DNA from: Deltaproteobacteria bacterium
GTDB lineage: Bacteria > Bdellovibrionota_B > Oligoflexia > Oligoflexales > CAIYRB01
Length of the DNA stretch: 53,460 bases
Direction of reading: 5' to 3'
Assembly: GCA_016874735.1 (NCBI GenBank)
Contig: VGTI01000024.1
Span: forward strand, 1-53,460
A model generated the notes under the pieces. That model did not search any database, was not told the DNA's origin, and was given only the letters and a program-made list of their open reading frames with translations. A program made the translations under genes and the position numbers. The stretch's first letter is position 1; the number at the start of each line of letters is the position of its first letter. Shown in pieces: positions 18,039 through 26,214 of the stretch.

Positions 18039-18707
18039 ATGCGCCGATCACTACGCGCCATCGCCGTGCTCTTGCTACTCGCTGTCGTTTCGATCCCGGC
18101 TTGGGCACGCCGTGCCAAGCACAAAGCCCGCCCCCAGCCGGTGAGCGACGGCGAGCTGGCCCAGACGGCTGAGCCCCAGGCCTTTGAGGTCTGCTTTTCG
18201 CCGGATGAGCCCTGCGGCACCAAACTAGTCAAATTTGTTCTGGGGGCCAAAAAGAGTTTAGATCTGGCCGTCTATGACATTAATTTAGATCAGTTGGTGC
18301 ACCACGTTGCCCTCGCCGCCAAGCGCATGCCCGTACGGGTCCTGGTTGACCTGCGCCAGAGCAAGGGCGAGCACTCGCTCGTCACAACCTTGATCAAAGC
18401 CGGCGTAGACGTCCGCTACGGGCGCCAGCGTGGCGTCATGCACAACAAGTTCATTATCCGCGACGGCACGATGCTCGAGACGGGAAGCTTCAACTTCACC
18501 AATCACGCGACGATGGCAAATAATGAAAATCAGATTTATCTCGACAAGCCCGAAGTGGTGGCTCGGTATCAAAAAAGATTTGAGGAAATCTGGGTAAAAG
18601 CTAAGCCAGCTACCAGCTCCCCTATGGTGCAGGAATTACCGCCGATGGGGCAGACCTCACCCCAAGCGGTACCGGTTACGTCGGATCTGGACGGAGGTGA
18701 GGAGTAG
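18039..18707 (+). CDS. Secreted phospholipase D-family protein (single HKD motif)
   Basis: A 222-residue protein with a signal peptide (IAVLLLLAVVSIPAWARR) and one HKD motif, MHNKFIIRDGTMLETGSFN, with His, Lys and Asp spaced as HxKxxxxD followed by the GSFNFT stretch. Single-HKD proteins such as the Nuc endonuclease or cardiolipin hydrolase-like enzymes act as dimers on DNA or phospholipid phosphodiesters. The N-terminal region (ACFSPDEP-like VCFSPDEPCGTKLV, SLDLAVYDI) is also typical of Nuc. RBS TGGAGG lies 5 bases before the ATG. Periplasmic nuclease is the most likely role; lipase activity cannot be excluded. The C-terminal 35 residues are Pro/Ser-rich and extra to the fold. Confidence 0.82.
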   Translation: MRRSLRAIAVLLLLAVVSIPAWARRAKHKARPQPVSDGELAQTAEPQAFEVCFSPDEPCGTKLVKFVLGAKKSLDLAVYDINLDQLVHHVALAAKRMPVRVLVDLRQSKGEHSLVTTLIKAGVDVRYGRQRGVMHNKFIIRDGTMLETGSFNFTNHATMANNENQIYLDKPEVVARYQKRFEEIWVKAKPATSSPMVQELPPMGQTSPQAVPVTSDLDGGEE

Positions 18708-18773
18708 CCAAACTAGCTGCGATATAGTACTGGGAGGGCGGGCATCAGGCCGCTTTAGAAAGGCAATCAAGTC

Positions 18774-19085
18774 ATGAACCATCGCACCGTGTTCGCTATC
18801 ATTGGTTTAGTTAGTATGACCGTCTCGTCCCCTGGACTCGCGGGAGCCGGAGCTCCTCCGTACGGCGCAATTTTAGCTGGTGCTAAACGAGCGAGACACA
18901 ACGAGGGAACCGGTAACGGACGCTGTGATTACTCAGATGCCCAAAACCATGGCGGCTGGGGATGGAATGCCGCCACTGGAGGCTCCTGCCCACCAGCTAA
19001 CGATCAAGGTTACTGCGATTTTAGTCATGCAGACAGCAATGACGGCTGGGGATGGAACCCGGTCACCAATCAAAGCTGTCGCTAG
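18774..19085 (+). CDS. Small secreted protein with two WGWN cysteine repeats
   Basis: A 103-residue protein with a signal peptide (VFAIIGLVSMTVSSPGLAGAG). The mature part holds two copies of a unit of about 33 residues: CDYSDAQNHGGWGWN...GGSC and CDFSHADSNDGWGWN...NQSC. The pattern C-D-[YF]-S-x-A....GWGWN..T..SC occurs as an appended module in secreted carbohydrate-active proteins, so sugar binding is a reasonable guess, not shown. Each repeat has two cysteines for one disulfide. The RBS AAAGG is 10 bases before the ATG. It is tail-to-tail with the double-psi-barrel lipoprotein gene. Confidence 0.7.
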   Translation: MNHRTVFAIIGLVSMTVSSPGLAGAGAPPYGAILAGAKRARHNEGTGNGRCDYSDAQNHGGWGWNAATGGSCPPANDQGYCDFSHADSNDGWGWNPVTNQSCR

Positions 19086-19118
19086 AGCTGGCGCATTTGC
19101 CGCGAATCTGGCAGCGCC

Positions 19119-19703
19119 TTAGTGGATGGTCCAGACGCCTTCCACTTTGCCGTCCTTGTAGGCTTCGACATAGGCCGCCTGCGGGTTCTGCTGCCAAGGG
19201 GATCTCGTTTGATCGGGACCCCAGCTCTGCGCGTCCCCAAGGCCTAAGCCAAAGTAGAGTGAGTCCATCAAGTCGAGGTGTCTGCGACCGCGACCGCACG
19301 GATTCCACTGGCCTTTGGCCGAATTGTTCGGGTGATCCCAAGGGCAAATGCCCGTAAGCCAGCCGCGCTTGACGTTACCGTTGTAGATAATCTTATAAAT
19401 CGTGCCGCAGAGTTTCTTCTCCTGCAGTACTTTGGTGCAATCAGGCAGGCCGCTTGACCAGCCACTGCATGTGGCACCGTCGATAAGTGGATCGCCTTCG
19501 ACCACGGCCACTCCGTCACTAAAATTAAAGCCAGGAGGCGTCTTGCATTCAACTGGCATCGATCCCGGTGTGTAGTAGCTAACTGAGTAGCCGCCGCTGC
19601 CAGCAGATGCGACTGTAGACGAGGCTGTTTTTGGCGCGCTAGTAGTCTTGCACGCAGATCCGACAAGTACGGTGGCTAAAACCAAGGACATCGTTGAACG
19701 CAT
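19119..19703 (-). CDS. Lipoprotein with likely double-psi beta-barrel (RlpA/expansin-like) domain
   Basis: A 194-residue lipoprotein; ATG 19703 is chosen because GGGAG lies 6 bases before it (TTG 19709 overlaps poorly). Lipobox GSAC. Residues about 95-160 show LCGTIYKIIYNG, then GICPWDH, then HLDLMDSLYFGLG, matching the strand order of the double-psi barrel found in RlpA, lytic transglycosylase-like proteins and expansins. The usual Asp before the CP is Gly here, so catalysis is uncertain and wall or glycan binding may be its role. Eight cysteines fit a secreted disulfide-rich protein. Confidence 0.6.
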   Translation of the reverse strand: MRSTMSLVLATVLVGSACKTTSAPKTASSTVASAGSGGYSVSYYTPGSMPVECKTPPGFNFSDGVAVVEGDPLIDGATCSGWSSGLPDCTKVLQEKKLCGTIYKIIYNGNVKRGWLTGICPWDHPNNSAKGQWNPCGRGRRHLDLMDSLYFGLGLGDAQSWGPDQTRSPWQQNPQAAYVEAYKDGKVEGVWTIH

Positions 19704-19826
19704 GATCAACTCCCGATGACTACAACTAATGGGCTCTTATCTCAGTCTGGGGGTAAGAAGATTTTATTTGATTACGTCGTTCGGTCCAAGCGAACTCATC
19801 ACTTCCAACTCAACTAAACTGATACT

Positions 19827-19858
19827 AAAACGCCTCCAGCAAGATCCTGCCGGAGGCG
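19827..19858 (-). terminator. Rho-independent terminator of ahcY
   Basis: On the minus strand a stem of CGCCTCC and GGAGGCG (plus strand 19852-19858 and 19831-19837, with a further GGCA/TGC-type inner pairing) is followed directly by TTTT. It begins 21 bases after the ahcY stop codon at 19879. Confidence 0.78.
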
Positions 19859-19878
19859 CTCGGTCAAACTGACTAAAC

Positions 19879-21240
19879 TTAGTACTTGTAGCTGTCGAGC
19901 TTGTAAGGACCTTCAACCTTGACGTTGATGTACTTAGCCTGCTCGGAGGTCAGCTTGGTGATGACGCCACCAAAACCTTCGACCATGTTGCGGGCCACTT
20001 CTTCGTCGAGTTTTTTGGGTAGAACTTTGACGAACAGCGGCTCGTCTTTTTTGTCGGCCCATTTCTTCTCGTAGAGGTACATCTGCGCCAGCACTTGGTT
20101 GGCAAAGGAGCCATCCATAATGCGCGATGGGTGACCGGTGGCGTTGCCGAGGTTGACGAGACGACCTTCGGAGAGAAGGAGGATGAAGTTTTCTTCGTCC
20201 TTAGGATTGCGGAAGATCTTGTGCACTTGCGGCTTAACTTCTTGCCACTTGTAGTTGTCACGCAAGAACTTGGTATCAATCTCGCTATCGAAGTGGCCAA
20301 TATTACAGACCACCGCACCAGATTTAACTGCCTGAAGCATGAAGCGATCACACACGTCGACGTTACCCGTGGTGGTACAGATCAGGTCGATCTGGCCCAG
20401 GAGATCCTTGTCGACGCCGTCAGCCGTGCCAGTGTTGACGCCGTTTTTGTAGGGCGACACGACTTCGTAGCCGTCCATACAAGCCTGCATCGCACAGATC
20501 GGGTCGATCTCGGTGATTTTAACAATCATGCCCTCTTGGCGTAGACTTTGTGCCGAGCCCTTGCCCACGTCACCGTAGCCAATAACGAGTGCCTTCTTGC
20601 CGGCAAGCAGCATGTCGGTACCGCGTTTAACGGCGTCGTTAAGACTGTGGCGACAGCCATATTTGTTGTCATTCTTCGCCTTGGTGACGGAGTCATTAAC
20701 GTTGATGGCTGGGACTTTGAGTAGGCCTTTTTCCAGCATTTCCATCAAGCGGTGAACGCCCGTGGTGGTCTCCTCGGTGATGCCGTGGATTTTGGCGAGC
20801 ATCTGTGGGTATTTGGTGTGGATCATGCCGGTGAGGTCGCCACCGTCGTCGAGGATCATGTTACAGTCCCAAGGCTTACCGTCTTTGAGGATGGTTTGCT
20901 CAATGCACCAGTCACCCTCTTCGACCGTCTGGCCCTTCCAGGCGTAGACGGCGATGCCACGGGCAGCGATAGCAGCGGCAGCGTGATCTTGCGTCGAGAA
21001 GATGTTGCACGAAGACCAGCGCACTTCAGCGCCCAGCTCGACCAGAGTCTCGATCAAAACGGCCGTCTGGATGGTCATGTGAATGCAACCGATAATCTTG
21101 GCGCCTTTGAGCGGCTGCACTTTGTGGTACTGACGGCGCAGTGCCATTAGTGCAGGCATCTCACGCTCGGCGAGTTTGATCTCGCGACGGCCGAAATCGG
21201 CCAGACTCATGTCGGCAACTTTGTAATCAGGCTTCGTCAT
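19879..21240 (-). CDS. ahcY: Adenosylhomocysteinase (S-adenosyl-L-homocysteine hydrolase)
   Basis: A 453-residue NAD-dependent enzyme that splits S-adenosylhomocysteine to adenosine and homocysteine, recycling the methylation by-product. [52 protein letters not shown] and the NAD-binding [16 protein letters not shown] are all present, and the C-terminus ends PYKLDSYKY, near the usual YKPDHYRY-type tail. The chosen start is MTKPDYK at 21240, with AAAGGAAG 6 bases upstream; the longer frame from 21348 is not AhcY-like. It overlaps the 3' end of the regulator gene by 14 bases, so the two are cotranscribed. No SAH riboswitch precedes it because the upstream sequence is coding. Confidence 0.97.
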   Translation of the reverse strand: MTKPDYKVADMSLADFGRREIKLAEREMPALMALRRQYHKVQPLKGAKIIGCIHMTIQTAVLIETLVELGAEVRWSSCNIFSTQDHAAAAIAARGIAVYAWKGQTVEEGDWCIEQTILKDGKPWDCNMILDDGGDLTGMIHTKYPQMLAKIHGITEETTTGVHRLMEMLEKGLLKVPAINVNDSVTKAKNDNKYGCRHSLNDAVKRGTDMLLAGKKALVIGYGDVGKGSAQSLRQEGMIVKITEIDPICAMQACMDGYEVVSPYKNGVNTGTADGVDKDLLGQIDLICTTTGNVDVCDRFMLQAVKSGAVVCNIGHFDSEIDTKFLRDNYKWQEVKPQVHKIFRNPKDEENFILLLSEGRLVNLGNATGHPSRIMDGSFANQVLAQMYLYEKKWADKKDEPLFVKVLPKKLDEEVARNMVEGFGGVITKLTSEQAKYINVKVEGPYKLDSYKY

Positions 21241-22267
21241 ATTGTCTTCCTTTCGATGAATGAAATGCAGCCTCATGGCTTGCACGAAACGACTGAATTT
21301 GAATTTGAAAACCATTTTTGAGCCCCAAGTAAAGCGACTGTGGTTCACTAAAACCAGCGCCCAAGGCCCAATCTCTTAGCTCTTGCGGATCGAATCCTAA
21401 CCAAACATCACCGCATGATTCGCGCACCCACTCCTGATCGTGAGGTCCTAGATCTGCAAGCAGCAGCCGGCCTCCAGGCCGCAGGAGCTCGCGTATCCTG
21501 TTAAATGCCTGCCGCGGTGACGGAAGATGATGCAGCACCATGTTCAAGACGACGCAGTCTAGGCTGCCATCCTTGCCGTCGAAGTCCTCAAGTGAGGCGT
21601 TGACGAACGTGACACGGTCACGCAGCACGCTGCCTATGCTCTTGCGCGTGATACTCAGCATCTCCTCAGAGTTGTCGAGCGCGATCACTTGCTCGTACCG
21701 GCGCGCTAGCTCGCGCAGAAGATCACCGGCTCCCGGACCAACCTCCAGCACTGTGCTTGCAGCAGAGAGCTCCATCATGTCGAGGAGCTCGCGCAAGTTT
21801 GGCAGGTAATGGTCGAGGTCACACAGCTGGGCCTGGTTCTCACTAAACTTGTTGGCGTTACGCGCAAAGAAAGCACGCGACTGCTCCGCCCTTTCAGCAT
21901 GCACTAACGCAATCTTGGCCCTAACCTCGTCCCTAAGCGGCAAGGCGTCAGCCGTCTCGTAAAGGCTTGCCAGAAAACCGGCGAGCTCGTCATCACTGCG
22001 CTGGAGCGCGCGGCGATAAAAAATGCTGTTACCCTGGCGCCGCGTCTGCACTAGCTCCGACCGGGCTAGGATCTTGAGATGGTGGCTCATCCCCGGCTGC
22101 GGCATATCGAAGATTCGTGCCAGCTCTTGCACCCCAAAGGTGTCGTTACCGAGGACCTGAACCACCTCAAATCTCAGAGGCTCGGCGACCGCCTTGCAAG
22201 CGCCTACCAGCCGGGTAGCCGAAGCTAACCCTGCGGGTTTGAGTTTGTCCGTTGCCTTGGTTGCCAT
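21227..22267 (-). CDS. ArsR-family regulator fused to SAM-dependent methyltransferase domain (SahR-like)
   Basis: A 346-residue two-domain protein. Residues about 15-100 form an ArsR winged helix ([46 protein letters not shown]) without obvious metal-binding cysteine clusters. Residues about 165-320 form a class I methyltransferase fold ([54 protein letters not shown]). SAH-sensing ArsR-family regulators (SahR) control SAM-cycle genes in proteobacteria, and this gene overlaps ahcY by 14 bases, so I infer that the fused domain senses SAM or SAH. The AT-rich upstream region contains the palindrome TTTATATAAA (22345-22354) as a possible site. Confidence 0.83.
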   Translation of the reverse strand: MATKATDKLKPAGLASATRLVGACKAVAEPLRFEVVQVLGNDTFGVQELARIFDMPQPGMSHHLKILARSELVQTRRQGNSIFYRRALQRSDDELAGFLASLYETADALPLRDEVRAKIALVHAERAEQSRAFFARNANKFSENQAQLCDLDHYLPNLRELLDMMELSAASTVLEVGPGAGDLLRELARRYEQVIALDNSEEMLSITRKSIGSVLRDRVTFVNASLEDFDGKDGSLDCVVLNMVLHHLPSPRQAFNRIRELLRPGGRLLLADLGPHDQEWVRESCGDVWLGFDPQELRDWALGAGFSEPQSLYLGLKNGFQIQIQSFRASHEAAFHSSKGRQYDEA

Positions 22268-22434
22268 GGGATAGGTCCCGAGAAGTTGTGATTCCCTGAT
22301 CCTAGCCCCTTATCGGCAGAAAGGCAAAAGTATATTAATAATTTTTTATATAAAGACTTTTTAATGCTTTTAACTATCTGTAAATACTGTTTTTATCTTT
22401 GTTTATGGAAGAGAGTCACATACATGACAGCGAC
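22268..22434. promoter_or_regulatory. AT-rich regulatory gap upstream of the ArsR-methyltransferase gene
   Basis: This gap contains no gene. It holds the self-complementary TTTATATAAA (22345-22354), a long A/T-rich stretch (22330-22420) and, on the minus strand, an exact FliA -10 GCCGATAA (plus 22310-22317) 43 bases before the regulator ATG. The FliA -35 is absent at the right distance, so only an operator/promoter region in general is claimed. Confidence 0.35.
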
Positions 22435-23502
22435 TCAATCTAGACTACGGACAAAGGCGCTGGCCTTTTCCAGCGAAGCTTCGATGGCATAGACCGACTC
22501 ACTGGCACCTTGCCCGGCCCCGACTGGCACGATCACAATCGCTGCCTCGCTAAAATTCCTGAGTTTAGTCAGGCGTCCCTCGTGCCCGATAATCTCGGAG
22601 CGCAGGTAGTCGGTCACAGGGGCGGCCTCAAGCCACGAAACCTGCCTCGATTTAGTAAAGGACTTACCGCTAGTAACGCTCAACTCGCCCAAACGCTGCT
22701 GGTAGGGAGCCACCGTGTCTTTATAGACAGGCATCGACGCAACGTCGTTCTTCAGGGCCGTCAGCGGGGGAACGATGCGGCGCGCGAGTATCTGTTTATC
22801 TTCAAAATATTTGGCGCCCACTACGTTAGCTTCCATCGCCTCAAGTCCACGGTAGAACTGGTCGAGGCCAGCAAAGCTTGGGTCCGACGGCTTGCAGGGC
22901 GTAAACCCATCGACCTGGTTGAACTGGCACCCTTGGCTGATCACCGCACCGACAAGAGCCTTGTCCGTATCGGGGATCGCCGCGTCTAAGAGGCTCTCTG
23001 GATAAACAAATTTTACGGGATAAACAGGAATTCTCGTCTGGTCGGTTTTGGCCTTGTAGTAACCGGTCTCGGGGTCGGCCAGAAAGATCACCTCGGCCGT
23101 GATGCGGCCGGTGTCTTTATCAACCTTGGCCACCTGCAGCGTGCTGATCACCATACTACCGCTCGGAAAAGACTTGCAGTTGCGGGGTTGCACCCTGAGC
23201 GTCGCACCATCGAAGCGCTGGACGTTGTCGCTGGTACCCACCGTGGTCCCAGCAACCGCTACGAACGTATACAGGAGGTCGTATTCCGGCACGCCGACGG
23301 AGGCAAAATCAAACAAGAGCTCGGGACAGGCCCGATCGACAGCGTCGAGGGGCAGCAGGTTTAGACTAGGCTTTTCTACCTCAGGGTCCCTGGGGTTGTC
23401 ACAGCCACTGCTCAAGGCCAGCAGGGGAGCCAGCAGAGCTGTCGCGCACCGGATCAGTGGGTTCACTAATGTATTCATTGACATAGACATAAAAACACTC
23501 AT
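22435..23502 (-). CDS. Lipoprotein, function unknown
   Basis: A 355-residue lipoprotein. The signal ends LAPLLALSSGC (lipobox SSGC). The first ATG is used (23502); in-frame ATGs at 23490, 23484 and 23478 are also possible and would give a shorter signal peptide. The body shows mixed strands (LLYTFVAVAGTTVG, ITAEVIFLADPETGYY) and a long helical C-terminal half (GLDQFYRGLEAMEANVVG, EAAIVIVPVGAGQGASESVYAIEASLEKAS). Cysteines at DRACPEL, RNCKSF, SQGCQF and TPCKPS suggest two disulfides. It follows the di-iron oxygenase gene by 21 bases on the same strand, so probably one operon. No family recognised. Confidence 0.68.
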   Translation of the reverse strand: MSVFMSMSMNTLVNPLIRCATALLAPLLALSSGCDNPRDPEVEKPSLNLLPLDAVDRACPELLFDFASVGVPEYDLLYTFVAVAGTTVGTSDNVQRFDGATLRVQPRNCKSFPSGSMVISTLQVAKVDKDTGRITAEVIFLADPETGYYKAKTDQTRIPVYPVKFVYPESLLDAAIPDTDKALVGAVISQGCQFNQVDGFTPCKPSDPSFAGLDQFYRGLEAMEANVVGAKYFEDKQILARRIVPPLTALKNDVASMPVYKDTVAPYQQRLGELSVTSGKSFTKSRQVSWLEAAPVTDYLRSEIIGHEGRLTKLRNFSEAAIVIVPVGAGQGASESVYAIEASLEKASAFVRSLD

Positions 23503-23523
23503 CAAACGGGTAAACAGAAAAGC

Positions 23524-24540
23524 CTACATTGTCTCGCGCGGAGCCTCACCTGAGTACACAGCCGCGGCCCGAATGGGCAAGCTTATTTTCTCAGGTTCAA
23601 GCAGGGCAACAACTGAACGCAGCTCGGGAAATGTGGCAAGCCAGGCGTAAGTCCGCGGCAGCACGCGCCGCGTGAAGTTGAGGCGCCGGAAACTTAGATT
23701 AGCTCCTGGTTCCCTCATGTACTGTGCCACTTCACTCCGCCAAGACGTTAGTCGTGGATGCAGTTCGACTAAAGCGTCGAGTACGGTACGGGGCGATATC
23801 CTAGGATTGACATACCAACCGAAGAGTTTGTGAATGAGACGCGCTTGCAGGCGGCGCAGCCACGGAGGCAGTTTAGTGTAGATCGCAGCGATCAGGATTT
23901 CGTCCAAGGCTACATGTTGCTGCTCCTCGGTCATGTGCAGCTCAAAGACCTGCTTAAAGAGGGGGCTGACGTTTGCTGCCCGATTAAAGCGGCGCGCGAG
24001 AAAAACTGTTCGCTCTTCCAAAAGGAGACTCAACCAGACCCATAGCGGCATCATCACGGGCCACCGCGAGAGCGCCTCACGGAGCCACCACTTGGATTTC
24101 ACGCGGGCAAATGCAAAGCGCCGCGACAGATAGCGCTCTGGTGCTGCCGCCTCGAGTGTCCGCCAAAACATCTCGCTGTGCCTATGTTCCTCGGAGACAA
24201 ACTGGTGGAGATACTGCTCCATACCGGCACTACAGCGGACGTTACGGCTACGGAGCAGACGTTCGACGGTCGGTACGAGCAGGTAATCCTCGAGAAATAT
24301 GAATTGCTCGGCCAGGGCCAAAGCCGTCAGCCTATTGTAGTCACGACGCTCGCGTGGCGAGAGCGCCCCGTAGTGGGGCGTGTGATAAACGTGCGTCAGC
24401 TCCTCAGGCATAAAGTAATGCGACTCGTCGAACCCTTGTGCGAAATTAATTTCCGCCAAGTCAAATTGCGGCGGATTGATCTCAAATCCCTCGGGTAACT
24501 CAAGTGGAATCGGTTTACGCTTGAATAGGCGCTTCAACAT
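23524..24540 (-). CDS. AurF-like di-iron oxygenase
   Basis: A 338-residue protein of the ferritin-like AurF/CmlI N-oxygenase type. The ligand pattern is visible in order: E in LAEQFIFLED, E and H in EEHRHSE, E in LLEERTV, and H, E, H in HMTEEQQH, spaced 0, 4 and 7 as in AurF. The start is ATG 24540 with AGGGATCTCT before it; the longer frame from 24600 lacks an RBS. AurF and CmlI oxidise arylamines to nitro compounds, but several relatives act on other substrates, so the substrate is not assigned. It is basic and Arg-rich (RRFNRAANV, RRLQARLIHKLFG), which is unusual. It is divergent from the 24720 lipoprotein gene across a region with repeated TAGACTAA sites. Confidence 0.76.
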   Translation of the reverse strand: MLKRLFKRKPIPLELPEGFEINPPQFDLAEINFAQGFDESHYFMPEELTHVYHTPHYGALSPRERRDYNRLTALALAEQFIFLEDYLLVPTVERLLRSRNVRCSAGMEQYLHQFVSEEHRHSEMFWRTLEAAAPERYLSRRFAFARVKSKWWLREALSRWPVMMPLWVWLSLLLEERTVFLARRFNRAANVSPLFKQVFELHMTEEQQHVALDEILIAAIYTKLPPWLRRLQARLIHKLFGWYVNPRISPRTVLDALVELHPRLTSWRSEVAQYMREPGANLSFRRLNFTRRVLPRTYAWLATFPELRSVVALLEPEKISLPIRAAAVYSGEAPRETM

Positions 24541-24600
24541 AGAGATCCCTGTCGGTGAGTGATGGAAAATAAGGAGGGGTGACTCATAAAAATGTAACAT

Positions 24601-24646
24601 ATTTAGTCAGCATTCTAGTAGACTAAATCATTATCAGTTAGACTAA
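24601..24646. promoter_or_regulatory. Candidate operator cluster between divergent genes
   Basis: ATTTAGTC (24601-24608) and GACTAAAT (24621-24628) form an exact inverted repeat with a 12-base spacer. TAGACTAA occurs at 24619-24626 and again at 24639-24646, exactly 20 bases apart, so half-sites lie two helical turns apart. The cluster sits between the divergent AurF-like and lipoprotein genes and could control both. Confidence 0.5.
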
Positions 24647-24719
24647 TGCGAAACGCATGCGAGTCATGAGTCAAGGCGTGACACTCGTTGATTCCTGTGC
24701 TTATAGCGAAGGAGTTTCT

Positions 24720-26138
24720 ATGAAGGTGCCTAAGTCAGTCTTGATGCTCTGCGTTTCCATGATGGCGGCCGGGCCCATGGCCTGCAAATCATCGCCTAAG
24801 TCTACTACTGAAAGTGCGGGCAAAAGCGGCGGACGCGTTGGCAATGCTTCTGAAGACCAAGAATCGCCAGAGATGAAAAAGTTTATTGCGCAATTTGTCG
24901 CCATACAGTCTCCCGACGATTTTGCTGCACTTTTGACGCAAATAGATCAAGGTTACGCCAGCTATCCAGCCGATCTTCGTTTTGTCGCAGCACAGCTCAT
25001 TCCCCTCAAGGGTCTGCGCGGCGTGGGTCACCTCGTTCATGACCTCGCTAAACAGTCTAAGGTTGCCGATTCAGTACTCGTGTCATCGCTCATGGCTACG
25101 GCCGCCGGCATCAATCTATTCTCACCACCACCGAGCAACGGTGGCAGCGGGACAGGTGCATGGCTCGCAATTTTCGATTATCTGATGCTGCCATACCAAG
25201 GCATCAATAAGCGCTTTGACTCGGTCACTGAACTACAGGGCTTCCTCTTCAGCCAACTCGTCGGTAACCAAGCGCTAGACACAGCCATCAGCCGCTTGGA
25301 GAGCCTAGCCATCACCAGCGCCAACCCCATCGTGTGGGATAACCGCATCGTCTACGGCGCAGCGGGGTTCAGCGATAGTCAGGACCGTTTTGTCACGATC
25401 ACCGACGTCGAAAAGAATGTCGCGCTGTCGGGCCTCCACAGTATTTACCACAATACTTTGGTGTTCTTGTCGTTTAACAATGACGATATCGTTGCTGCCA
25501 GTGAGAAGCTAGGCAACAAAATGGGCATCAACATTGTGTTCTCACGCACCCCGCAAGGTCTCTCGGCGATGGACCGCGTGGAAGTGGTGAAAAAGTACCC
25601 TAATCTCTTTGCGCGGCTACCAAATGCAACCCAGTATATGCCAGTTGCCTACAATCACCTGAAATCCGCTGTTGATACGATTGCCCTTGCCTGGACAGCT
25701 ACAAAGGCTCGGGGCAATAACGATGTGAACGACTTTCAGCTTCTAAATCCTGCGCGCTTACTCCCTTGGCAGCGCATCAATGACGCATCACTCAGTAACA
25801 TTCAGGCCATGGTCGCCGGCAAACCAGTGCGTAGTGCAGTTACCGGCGAAACCGTGACCATCAACATCCCGGCTTTCTACAGTAATCCACCGGCGAATTT
25901 GCAGGCGTTTATGCCGACGGCGTTCAAACCAGGTAACGAATCCATTATGGTGGCCGGCATGGAGTCTCGTAACTTCCATTACGGTGAAGCCACCCAGTGG
26001 GATCCTGCTGCCTACAAGCCTTACGCCCCTGATGTGAATTCACCGACCGACGTAGCGCGTGTTCTGCGCGTCCTCGGCCAAGTGTGGGGTGGATGGTTTG
26101 CTACCACACCGGGCGTGGCTATTGCCTTTGCAATCTAA
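24720..26138 (+). CDS. Lipoprotein, function unknown
   Basis: A 472-residue lipoprotein. The start is ATG 24720 with AAGGAG 6 bases upstream; the longer frame from 24657 has no RBS. The signal ends AAGPMACKSS (lipobox PMAC, slightly atypical). The mature part is helical with an N-terminal Ser/Lys/Gly linker, then repeated helices (FAALLTQIDQGYAS, LIPLKGLRGVGHLVHDLAKQ) and a late stretch rich in Pro and Asn (INIPAFYSNPPANLQAFMPTAF). The C-terminus ends in a hydrophobic sequence (GVAIAFAI). No family recognised. It is followed by the RND exporter gene; 76 bases separate them, so a joint operon is possible. Confidence 0.72.
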   Translation: MKVPKSVLMLCVSMMAAGPMACKSSPKSTTESAGKSGGRVGNASEDQESPEMKKFIAQFVAIQSPDDFAALLTQIDQGYASYPADLRFVAAQLIPLKGLRGVGHLVHDLAKQSKVADSVLVSSLMATAAGINLFSPPPSNGGSGTGAWLAIFDYLMLPYQGINKRFDSVTELQGFLFSQLVGNQALDTAISRLESLAITSANPIVWDNRIVYGAAGFSDSQDRFVTITDVEKNVALSGLHSIYHNTLVFLSFNNDDIVAASEKLGNKMGINIVFSRTPQGLSAMDRVEVVKKYPNLFARLPNATQYMPVAYNHLKSAVDTIALAWTATKARGNNDVNDFQLLNPARLLPWQRINDASLSNIQAMVAGKPVRSAVTGETVTINIPAFYSNPPANLQAFMPTAFKPGNESIMVAGMESRNFHYGEATQWDPAAYKPYAPDVNSPTDVARVLRVLGQVWGGWFATTPGVAIAFAI

Positions 26139-26214
26139 GCGTACTACCGCTCAAAGACCGGGACAGCACGGACATAGGATCTTAATTCAGGTCCCCGGGC
26201 TAGTCCTGGCCCAC

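Noticed and set aside
21241-21260. SAH riboswitch upstream of ahcY
   Set aside because: The upstream sequence is the coding end of the ArsR-methyltransferase gene, leaving no leader.
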